This document shows positions 1-5,125 of a stretch of 5,125 nt of DNA, one piece after another; position 1 is the first letter of the stretch, and every line of letters starts with the position of its first letter. The position numbers and the translations under genes were made by a program. The stretch spans positions 1 to 5,125 of the forward strand of contig CAIQSY010000190.1 in assembly GCA_903874585.1 (NCBI GenBank), written 5' to 3'. The DNA comes from an uncultured Chlorobiaceae bacterium. GTDB lineage: Bacteria > Bacteroidota > Chlorobiia > Chlorobiales > Chlorobiaceae. The notes beneath the pieces were generated by a model, which was not told where the DNA came from, did not search any database, and worked only from the letters and a program-made list of their open reading frames with translations.

Positions 1-1087
1 ACGATTGATGATTCTTGATGTAAGTGGCGAAGTAAGAAAGACTTATCCAGTACCGATTAAATCGAACTTGTATGTTGAGGATGGTCAGAAGGTAAGCCCT
101 GGCGATATTTTGGCAAAAGTGCCACGCAATCTTGATCGTGTTGGTGGTGATATTACGGCCGGTCTGCCAAAAGTTACCGAATTATTTGAAGCTCGTATTC
201 CTACTGATCCTGCAATTGTGACTGAAATTGATGGCTATGTCAGCTTTGGTTCACAACGTCGAAGCAGCAAAGAGATCAAGGTTAAAAATGATTTTGGTGA
301 GGAGAAGGTGTATTACGTCCAAGTTGGAAAGCATGTGCTTGCCAATGAAGGTGATGAGGTTAAAGCTGGTGATGCATTGACTGATGGCGCAGTATCGCCG
401 CAGGATATTCTTCGTATACAAGGGCCTAATGCTGTGCAGCAATATCTCGTCAATGAGATTCAGAAAGTGTATCAAATCAATGCTGGTGTTGAGATTAACG
501 ATAAGCATCTTGAGGTTATTGTGCGCCAGATGTTGCAGAAAGTGCGGATTGAGGAACCGGGTGATACTGAATTGCTACCTGGTGACTTGATTGATCGTAG
601 CGCGTTTGTGGCAGCAAATAGAAATATTGCTGAAAAGGTACGGGTGACTGATAAAGGTGATGCGCCGACAAGAATTCAGGAAACAGAGCTCTACAAACTT
701 CGTGATATTACTAAACTGAATCGTGAGTTGCGTAAGAATGGTAAAAATATGGTTGCTTTTGAGCCAGCCCTTCAAGCAACTTCTCATCCTGTACTTCTCG
801 GTATTACCAGTGCCGCATTGCAGACTGAGAGTGTGATTTCAGCAGCCTCTTTCCAGGAGACCACGAAAGTGCTGACTGATGCGGCAGTTGCCGGTAAGAT
901 TGATTATCTGGCAGGCTTGAAAGAAAATGTCATTGTTGGAAAGCTGATTCCTGCAGGTACCGGTTTGAAGCGTTATAAATCCATCAAACTGGTTGGTGAA
1001 GCGGCTGAGGCAGTAGCGGTTGTTGAAGGAGAGGTGATGAAGCCTGCTCTTGAGAAGTCAGAGGTTGTTGAAGACGATGGTGAGTAA
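1..1087 (+). CDS. rpoC: DNA-directed RNA polymerase beta' subunit, C-terminal part (5' end outside window)
   Basis: This is the C-terminal 361 codons of the beta' subunit, part of the catalytic core of RNA polymerase. The reading frame is open from the window edge (first full codon at 2-4) and ends at TAA 1085-1087; the TTG and ATG near the edge are internal codons, not starts. Recognisable family stretches, numbered from the first visible codon, are GLPKVTELFEARIP near residues 54-67, VNEIQKVYQINAGVEINDKHLEVIVRQML near 150-178, and LGITSAALQTESVISAASFQ with the following KIDYLAGLKENVIVGKLIPAGTG near 266-321. The last is the hallmark C-terminal block of bacterial RpoC. The protein ends in a short acidic tail rich in Glu and Asp. 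rpoB would normally lie upstream, out of view. No + strand gene follows within the next 2.8 kb, so this is the 3' end of its operon, closed by the hairpin at 1110-1145. Nothing in the fragment looks damaged. Confidence 0.98.
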   Translation, partial: RLMILDVSGEVRKTYPVPIKSNLYVEDGQKVSPGDILAKVPRNLDRVGGDITAGLPKVTELFEARIPTDPAIVTEIDGYVSFGSQRRSSKEIKVKNDFGEEKVYYVQVGKHVLANEGDEVKAGDALTDGAVSPQDILRIQGPNAVQQYLVNEIQKVYQINAGVEINDKHLEVIVRQMLQKVRIEEPGDTELLPGDLIDRSAFVAANRNIAEKVRVTDKGDAPTRIQETELYKLRDITKLNRELRKNGKNMVAFEPALQATSHPVLLGITSAALQTESVISAASFQETTKVLTDAAVAGKIDYLAGLKENVIVGKLIPAGTGLKRYKSIKLVGEAAEAVAVVEGEVMKPALEKSEVVEDDGE

Positions 1088-1109
1088 TATCGGTTGACAT
1101 ACCAGTGGT

Positions 1110-1145
1110 AATAAAAAAGGGAGACGAAAGTCTCCCTTTTTTATT
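1110..1145. terminator. Bidirectional intrinsic terminator between rpoC and the kinase-like gene
   Basis: The two arms 1110-1125 and 1130-1145 are perfectly complementary over 16 bp around a GAAA tetraloop (1126-1129). The core is GGGAGAC/GTCTCCC, flanked by six A on the left and six T on the right, so either strand gives a GC-rich stem followed by a U tract. It starts 22 bp after the rpoC stop and, on the other strand, 21 bp after the kinase-like stop. That is where a shared terminator for convergent genes should lie. The structure is read directly from the sequence; termination in both directions is inferred. Confidence 0.93.
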
Positions 1146-1166
1146 TACATCTGCCATCCAACTCGA

Positions 1167-3170
1167 TCAGTTCAATATGTGGTGTACTGCTCTGATAAGC
1201 TGATGTGCTGAAAATGGTTTGTGCAGCATTTGCCGTTTGGCGTGCTTGTTCTCTTTTATGTTTGTGAGTGGGGTGCTATGGTTCGACATAAAGAGTGTTT
1301 TCAGGTTCATCCTGCTGTTGAGCAATTTTCCCGACAGATCACAACCATTCATAGTGGTTAAAACACTGTTGGTGAGTAGCAGGTGGATATCGCCATGGTG
1401 ATGTTGCGCAAGCCGGAGAGCTTCATCTGGCGTTGAGGCTGTTAAGACGCCATATCCATGATGCTCAAGCATAAATTTGCAGATATTGAGGGTTTCAGAA
1501 TCATCATCTACCAACAGTATGGTCTCTTTTTCAAGGCAGATGGTTTGTGGTATATCATCGTCCTTTTGAGGATCAGCATAACTTTTTTGTGCAGGGAACC
1601 ACATATTGAATGTTGTCCCCTCTCCTTTGCTACTTTTGCACTCAATAGCGGCATCACTCTGTTTTACAATACCATAGACCGCCGCCAGTCCCATACCTCG
1701 TCCGATATTTTGTTCTTTTGTGGTGAAAAATGGCTCGTAAATATGCGCTAAATCCTTGTGTTCAATACCACAGCCATCGTCGCTGACGACGAGCATTATG
1801 CAGCTTCCGTTTGCGGTTTTCTGATAATGATGATTGGATGAGTGGTTGATACGCCGAGTTTCGATGGTAATAGTACCTTGTCCTGTTATCGCTTCGCGTG
1901 CATTGGTACAGAGGTTAATCAGCAACAGCTCTATTTGGTTTGGATCAATACTGATCCACGTTTTCTCCGATGTTGGTATCCATTGCAGCGTAATGTTATC
2001 CCCAGCCAACTCTTGTAGCATCGGTATTATCTGTCCAACCAAATAATTCAGTTCGAGGATAATTGGTAAAACTGCTTTTTGGCGCGAAAAAGCAACCAAT
2101 TGTGTGATGAGTTCAGCGCCTTCATATCCAGCGTTGAGTATATTTTCGAGATGGTATAATAACGAGGCATCAGGTGTCTCATACTTCGTATGGTTATTAA
2201 ATATCTTTTCAACATTATCGAGAATTATACCTACCAAATTGTTGATATTGTAAGCCATTCCAGCAGTCATAGTCCTTGTGACCACCATCTCTTGCGATTG
2301 CAGCAGCTTTTTCTCCATTGTTCGTTGTGCAAGCGTCGTTCGGGTTTGAGCCATCAGTTCTCCCACAAGCGTTGTTAACTGCATGAACAGTTGAGAATCT
2401 TGTTCATCGTATTCGTCAGGTTTATTGCCAACGCAGAGTATTGCTACCGTGTTCGATCCATCCATAACTGGCATCCATAGCGATCGTTTCATGTTGTTGC
2501 TTAACTCTTTACAACAAGCATAGCTGTCATCATAACAACGTAAGGCGCCATCGACGTAGCAGAGATCATCATTATCTTCATGTAAGATCATCATCGACAA
2601 TGGCTCTTTTTGCTTCATCCACGCTGAATGACCATGTTCAGCAGGGCATACGAGATGGTAAAAACCTTTGAGACTGTTTGTCAAAAGTTTTACTTCATCA
2701 AGCGTAGCTTGTAAAAGATCATCAAGGGAGTGATTGTTGGCAATCTCCAGCAGCCGACGATGAACGGCATGTAATGTTGCTGTACGTTTGTATGCCGTAA
2801 TATCAACTCCCACAGCAGCAACGCTGGTGATACCGTTATTCGTTATTCGTTCTCCGGTAATCATCCACCATTTATCTCCAAATGTTCCATATCGGTCAAC
2901 TCGCACTTCAAAGGTTTGCGTTTTGCCCGATGCCATGATGGTGGTGATGGCGTTAACTGCATTTGCTTGATCATCGGGATGAATCATCTCAAGCATCGTT
3001 TTGTTTGAGAGATCTTCTGTGTTGTGCCCACCCATATTATTGCGAAACATGGCATTCCAGTAGAGAAGTTGTGTGTGGGCGTCACAGATAAAAAAGTTGC
3101 CGGGAATACCCTCAAACATGGTCGAGGAAGCGTGTGTACCATGCGCATTTTGTCTGTTTATTTCCGGCAT
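1167..3170 (-). CDS. Hybrid histidine kinase-like protein (PAS-GAF-DHp-ATPase-receiver) lacking both phosphoacceptor residues
   Basis: A 667-residue soluble protein with no signal peptide or membrane segment, so it should act in the cytoplasm. Numbering is from ATG 3168-3170. PAS spans about 19-128 (WNAMFRNNMGG, HPDD). A divergent GAF spans about 134-275, ending in the typical ILCVGNKPDEYDEQD. DHp helices span about 282-365, the HATPase about 390-528, and a receiver about 549-667. The ATPase looks intact: N box NLCTNAREAI (N423), G1 SDDGCGI (D464), F box EPFFTTKE, G2 GRGMGLAAVYG. The DHp motif, normally GGIAHDFNNL, reads AGMAYNINNL, so the phosphoacceptor His is Y307. In the receiver, the expected LLTDVVMPGM reads LLTNSVLTTM, so the phosphoacceptor Asp is N601 and the usual Pro is lost; the acidic pair (VDDD), a Ser (629) and the Lys (651, HKPF) remain. 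Four Cys cluster in the GAF (204, 212, 219, 220). The frame also runs upstream to ATG 3249-3251, adding 27 residues (MFFICKKDFL...). I prefer 3170 because the extension comes from very AT-rich DNA, lies outside the PAS and overlaps a palindrome; neither start has a good ribosome site. It is convergent to rpoC and has no partner gene in view. The family assignment is firm; signalling output and ligand are unknown. Confidence 0.9.
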   Translation of the reverse strand: MPEINRQNAHGTHASSTMFEGIPGNFFICDAHTQLLYWNAMFRNNMGGHNTEDLSNKTMLEMIHPDDQANAVNAITTIMASGKTQTFEVRVDRYGTFGDKWWMITGERITNNGITSVAAVGVDITAYKRTATLHAVHRRLLEIANNHSLDDLLQATLDEVKLLTNSLKGFYHLVCPAEHGHSAWMKQKEPLSMMILHEDNDDLCYVDGALRCYDDSYACCKELSNNMKRSLWMPVMDGSNTVAILCVGNKPDEYDEQDSQLFMQLTTLVGELMAQTRTTLAQRTMEKKLLQSQEMVVTRTMTAGMAYNINNLVGIILDNVEKIFNNHTKYETPDASLLYHLENILNAGYEGAELITQLVAFSRQKAVLPIILELNYLVGQIIPMLQELAGDNITLQWIPTSEKTWISIDPNQIELLLINLCTNAREAITGQGTITIETRRINHSSNHHYQKTANGSCIMLVVSDDGCGIEHKDLAHIYEPFFTTKEQNIGRGMGLAAVYGIVKQSDAAIECKSSKGEGTTFNMWFPAQKSYADPQKDDDIPQTICLEKETILLVDDDSETLNICKFMLEHHGYGVLTASTPDEALRLAQHHHGDIHLLLTNSVLTTMNGCDLSGKLLNSRMNLKTLFMSNHSTPLTNIKENKHAKRQMLHKPFSAHQLIRAVHHILN

Positions 3171-3278
3171 AATGTTCTTTTTTGAAGTTGAAAAAATATT
3201 TTTACTGAAATAATATAATTTTAAAAAATCTTTTTTACATATAAAAAACATTAAAAATGATTCATTTTTATGTTTTTT
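3171..3278 (-). promoter_or_regulatory. AT-rich upstream region of the kinase-like gene, probable promoter zone
   Basis: This stretch is almost entirely A and T, with many T and A runs, in contrast to the coding DNA on its downstream side. Read on the - strand it contains a TATATT hexamer (about 3206-3211) that could serve as a -10 box some 35 bp before the ATG at 3170, but no convincing -35 hexamer at the right distance. Before ATG 3170 there is only a purine run (AAAAAAGAA), not a clear Shine-Dalgarno sequence. I infer that the promoter lies here and that the in-frame extension up to 3251 is probably untranslated, but the exact elements are not certain. Confidence 0.35.
3243..3278. repeat. 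19-bp perfect palindrome inside a longer inverted repeat (operator or hairpin)
   Basis: TAAAAATGA (3252-3260) and TCATTTTTA (3262-3270) are exact inverted copies around a single T at 3261. With one unpaired T at 3251 the symmetry continues outward: AAAAAACA (3243-3250) pairs with TGTTTTTT (3271-3278), for 17 paired positions per arm in total. It lies 73-108 bp upstream of the preferred start of the kinase-like gene and covers the alternative start codon at 3249-3251. As DNA it has the size and symmetry of an operator for a dimeric repressor or activator. As RNA it would be an AU-rich hairpin with a U tract. Which of these applies is not shown by the sequence. Confidence 0.55.
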
Positions 3279-3485
3279 CTTCTCATTACTGATTAAAGCG
3301 GGTTGCTGGTAATGATTCAGGTTGTTGGAATCGCGCTATAAGCCGTAAAATACAGAGTGTGATGAATGAGAAACTCTAACAATTCTGGCAATTTTGATTG
3401 TGTATAGGATGCGCATGTTCTTGTTGATATTCAGGAACCACTTGAAGCCACTCAGATTTCGGCTAGATCAAATGAGTGTCAATTT

Positions 3486-3514
3486 TTGAAAAGTTAAATA
3501 TTTTATTCTATATG
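3486..3514 (+). promoter_or_regulatory. Candidate sigma-70-type promoter upstream of rsfS
   Basis: TTGAAA at 3486-3491 (five of six matches to TTGACA) is followed after exactly 17 bp by TATATG at 3509-3514 (four of six to TATAAT), in AT-rich DNA. Transcription would start near 3521, so if it serves rsfS the leader would be about 460 nt long; otherwise it could make a separate small RNA. This is the best hexamer pair I found on the + strand in the gap, but such pairs occur by chance in AT-rich DNA. Confidence 0.3.
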
Positions 3515-3968
3515 GGCTGATTATAAGTATTTTTAAAGAATTTTCGGTGGAATATTTTTAGATAAATTATTTTGTACCTCAATACTAAAAAACATCGGTA
3601 TTGCGTAAAGCACTAATGATCCAAGCGTGTGGCGGTCAATGTCGGAAACAACATGATACTGTTCGTGTGAATTTATGACTCTATGGAGTGCGTCGTAGAG
3701 ATTGTGGTGATCACATTTTATTGCAAAGTTCCGGTGGATGGTTCGCCAAAAATTTCAATGTGCTTGGCATGATATCTTTTTTTATCAAGTGATTTTGCTC
3801 TCGGCCATTTGGTCACAGCATTTTTATTTATTCCGCATTAAAACTGCTCACCGACACGTTATCGTGACCATCTTTATAGTCAGTGAACCCACTTTTTTTT
3901 GTATGTTCAGTGGCGACCGTTGCAGTTTTGCTCACGTGTTCGCAAATAAATCAAAGTATTCATTTTAT

Positions 3969-3974
3969 GAAGGA
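3969..3974 (+). promoter_or_regulatory. Ribosome binding site that fixes the rsfS start
   Basis: GAAGGA lies 9 nt before ATG 3984. The same frame is open back to 3738, so this site is what selects 3984 over the upstream in-frame ATGs. The choice agrees with the usual N-terminus and length of RsfS. Confidence 0.75.
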
Positions 3975-3983
3975 CACCACGTT

Positions 3984-4373
3984 ATGAGTCGTTTGAATGA
4001 GCAGGAGGGAGTTGAACAGGTACGAGAAGTTACCGTTGGGGAATTACTTGCTCAACGCGCCGTCGAACTTTCGCTGGAGAAGAAGTGTGAAGAGGCAAAG
4101 ATTCTTGATGTGCGGGGCTTGACCTCAGTCGCCGATTATTTTGTGATTATCACGGCTGATTCCGAGCGGAAAGCAAAAGCGGCGGCTGAGCATATTATTG
4201 ATGAGTTGAAGGAGGATGGTGAACGTCCGACGCATGTTGAGGGTATGGATTCAATGCACTGGATTTTACTCGACTATTTTGATGTTGTCGTTCATATTTT
4301 TATGCCGGATGAACGTCGGTTTTATGATTTGGAATCACTCTGGTCTGATGCACCTCAAGTAGCATTGAGCTGA
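3984..4373 (+). CDS. rsfS: Ribosomal silencing factor RsfS (Iojap/YbeB/DUF143 family)
   Basis: A 129-residue protein, a normal length for the family. RsfS binds ribosomal protein uL14 on the large subunit and blocks joining to the small subunit, lowering translation in stationary phase or starvation (family knowledge). Signature motifs are visible: KILDVRGLTSVADYFVI at about 39-55, with the DYFVI core at 51-55; SERKAKAAAEHI at 60-71; HWILLDYFDVVVHIF at 92-106; and RRFYDLESLW at 111-120. The position that is often Gly in LDYGDVVVH is Phe here. The family core starts about 15 residues after the chosen Met, and a GAAGGA site precedes it. It ends at TGA 4371-4373. gyrA follows on the same strand after 125 bp, so the two may share a transcript, though hairpins in the gap could separate them. 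Nothing looks damaged. Confidence 0.95.
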   Translation: MSRLNEQEGVEQVREVTVGELLAQRAVELSLEKKCEEAKILDVRGLTSVADYFVIITADSERKAKAAAEHIIDELKEDGERPTHVEGMDSMHWILLDYFDVVVHIFMPDERRFYDLESLWSDAPQVALS

Positions 4374-4390
4374 TCTTTTCTCTGTATGGC

Positions 4391-4427
4391 AGGGGAGTTT
4401 TTCCCTCTTTTGAGGAGTTCTTCTCCT
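4391..4427 (+). terminator. GA/CT-rich tandem hairpins after rsfS, possible weak terminator
   Basis: AGGGGA (4391-4396) pairs with TTCCCT (4401-4406) around GTTT, with one G-T wobble, and is followed by CTTTT (4407-4411). A second stem, AGGAG (4413-4417) with CTCCT (4423-4427), follows at once around TTCTT. A third, mutually exclusive stem CCTC (4404-4407)/GAGG (4412-4415) has a TTTT loop. The position 17 bp after the rsfS stop suits a terminator, but the T run is short. Read-through into gyrA, or a switch between the alternative folds, is equally possible. Confidence 0.4.
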
Positions 4428-4487
4428 ACGGAATCGAGTCGGATTTTCATACATTACGGCGTTGAATTTTTCTATCAATTATCACCC

Positions 4488-4491
4488 AGGA
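4488..4491 (+). promoter_or_regulatory. Ribosome binding site of gyrA
   Basis: AGGA lies 7 nt before ATG 4499, a normal spacing. It supports this start, which also matches the usual GyrA N-terminus. Confidence 0.6.
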
Positions 4492-4498
4492 TCTCTTT

Positions 4499-5125
4499 AT
4501 GCAGCGTGAAAGAATAGTCCCGATCAGTATTGAAGAAGAAATGCGGGGTTCTTATCTCGATTATTCCATGTCGGTTATTGTCAGTCGTGCGCTGCCTGAT
4601 GTGCGGGACGGTCTGAAACCGGTACATCGCCGGGTGCTTTTCGGAATGCACGAGCTTGGTTTGCAGGCAGGTAAGCCGCATAAAAAGTCTGCCCGTATAG
4701 TCGGTGAAGTGCTTGGCAAGTTTCACCCTCATGGTGATACTGCCGTTTATGACAGTCTGGTGCGCTTGGTGCAGGAATTTTCCATGCGATACCCTCTTAT
4801 TGACGGTCAGGGAAACTTTGGGTCTGTTGATGGCGACTCACCTGCGGCAATGCGATATACCGAAGTTCGTATGAAAAGCATTGCTGGTGAAATGCTGAAA
4901 GATCTTGAAAAAGGGACGGTTGATTTTGCACTGAATTTTGATGATTCTCTGGAAGAGCCAACCGTTCTGCCCTCGGCGATTCCCAATCTTCTGGTAAATG
5001 GCTCTTCGGGTATTGCGGTTGGTATGGCCACAAATATTCCGCCCCAGAATCTCCGGGAGGTTGTTGATGGTATGATTGCCTTGATTGAAAACCCTGAGCT
5101 GGAAGTTGCCGATCTCATGAAATAT
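4499..5125 (+). CDS. gyrA: DNA gyrase subunit A, N-terminal part (3' end outside window)
   Basis: The first 209 codons of the breakage-reunion subunit of DNA gyrase (GyrA2GyrB2), which introduces negative supercoils using ATP. The protein begins MQRERIVPISIEEEMRGSYL and follows the family closely: DYSMSVIVSRALPDVRDGLKPVHRR at 21-45, GKFHPHGDTAVYD at 73-85, IDGQGNFGSVDGDSPAAMRYTE at 101-122. The catalytic tyrosine that forms the covalent DNA link is Y120. In the quinolone-resistance region, the position equivalent to E. coli Ser83 is Thr81 and that of Asp87 is Asp85. Distinguishing GyrA from ParC by the N-terminus alone is less certain, but this start, the overall similarity and the expectation of a single gyrase in green sulfur bacteria favour GyrA. 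No convincing promoter is visible in the 125 bp upstream, so it may be co-transcribed with rsfS. The frame is open at the window end. Confidence 0.95.
   Translation, partial: MQRERIVPISIEEEMRGSYLDYSMSVIVSRALPDVRDGLKPVHRRVLFGMHELGLQAGKPHKKSARIVGEVLGKFHPHGDTAVYDSLVRLVQEFSMRYPLIDGQGNFGSVDGDSPAAMRYTEVRMKSIAGEMLKDLEKGTVDFALNFDDSLEEPTVLPSAIPNLLVNGSSGIAVGMATNIPPQNLREVVDGMIALIENPELEVADLMKY

Larger units (their letters stand above)
3279..3983. other. Long intergenic region with no recognisable gene
   Basis: About 700 bp separate the divergent kinase-like gene and rsfS. I find no tRNA, rRNA, insertion sequence or plausible protein gene on either strand. An open frame runs into rsfS from 3738, but its 82-codon translation upstream of 3984 resembles no known protein and has no usable ribosome site. 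The stretch contains the candidate promoter at 3486-3514, a second copy of AATGATTCA (3311-3319) matching the centre of the palindrome at 3256-3264, and a few weak inverted repeats. These include TGGTCAC (3810-3816) with GTGACCA (3864-3870) and CAATAC (3580-3585) with GTATTG (3598-3603). It may hold the rsfS leader, a small RNA, or decayed DNA. Confidence 0.6.

Noticed and set aside
251..787. Open frames on the other strand and in other frames inside rpoC
   Set aside because: They are shadows of a strongly conserved gene, have no family resemblance and lack ribosome sites.
1094..1099. Perfect TTGACA -35 hexamer just after rpoC
   Set aside because: No -10 box follows at 16-18 bp; that position is inside the terminator stem, and no + strand gene lies downstream.
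1219..2970. Several + strand open frames of 60-97 codons across the kinase-like gene
   Set aside because: They lie antisense to clear PAS/GAF/ATPase/receiver coding sequence and show no recognisable protein character.
3252..3270. Palindrome as a Fur box
   Set aside because: It shares AATGA/TCATT with the Fur consensus, but the half-sites are two bases closer together and the flanks differ, so I do not name a regulator.
3703..3715. GTGATCAC palindrome (3707-3714) with TGTG/TCACA, resembling a CRP/FNR-type site
   Set aside because: The spacing between TGTG and TCACA is too short for the CRP pattern, and an 8-bp palindrome is common by chance.
3882..3900. AGTG-AACC-CACT stem followed by eight T as an intrinsic terminator
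   Set aside because: A four-pair stem is too weak to call on its own and no + strand gene ends before it; kept only as part of the intergenic observation.
3738..3983. In-frame upstream extension of rsfS giving a 211-residue protein
   Set aside because: The extra 82 residues resemble nothing, are rich in Phe, His and Cys, and have no ribosome site. The GAAGGA site and family length point to ATG 3984.
3967..3987. Six-codon minicistron (ATG AAG GAC ACC ACG TTA TGA) whose stop overlaps the rsfS start as ATGA
   Set aside because: The layout looks like translational coupling, but its ATG runs straight into the rsfS Shine-Dalgarno and it has no clear ribosome site of its own, so chance is the simpler explanation.
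4475..5118. - strand open frames across the gyrA start
   Set aside because: They are antisense shadows of the highly conserved gyrase N-terminus.

Overview
The window looks like the core genome of a green sulfur bacterium (Chlorobiaceae/Chlorobiota). This rests on the general look of the RpoC, RsfS and GyrA protein sequences. The moderate-to-low GC by eye would suit a low-GC member such as Chlorobium chlorochromatii, but the species is a guess without a database search.

Layout. (1) 1-1087, + strand: the last 361 codons of rpoC, the RNA polymerase beta' subunit. (2) 1110-1145: a perfect 16-bp hairpin with A/T flanks, which should terminate transcription from both sides between two convergent genes. 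(3) 1167-3170, - strand: a soluble hybrid histidine kinase-like protein with PAS, GAF, DHp, ATPase and receiver domains. (4) 3171-3983: an AT-rich control region at the kinase 5' end, including a 19-bp palindrome, then a long non-coding stretch with one plausible + strand promoter. (5) 3984-4373, + strand: rsfS, the ribosomal silencing factor. (6) 4374-4498: a short gap with GA/CT-rich hairpins. (7) 4499-5125, + strand: the first 209 codons of gyrA, running off the window.

The three + strand genes are housekeeping: transcription, control of ribosome subunit joining, and DNA supercoiling. The - strand kinase-like gene is the accessory element and the interesting one. Its domain order is that of an ordinary PAS-GAF hybrid kinase and its ATP-binding boxes look intact. 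However, the histidine that should be autophosphorylated is a tyrosine (TAC at 2250-2252), and the receiver aspartate that should take the phosphate is an asparagine (AAC at 1368-1370). Both phosphorelay residues are therefore gone in an otherwise uninterrupted protein. This suggests a pseudo-kinase: an ATP-binding sensor or scaffold that works without His-Asp phosphotransfer, or a relay at an early stage of decay. A cluster of four cysteines in its GAF domain hints at redox or metal/cofactor sensing, but that is only inference.
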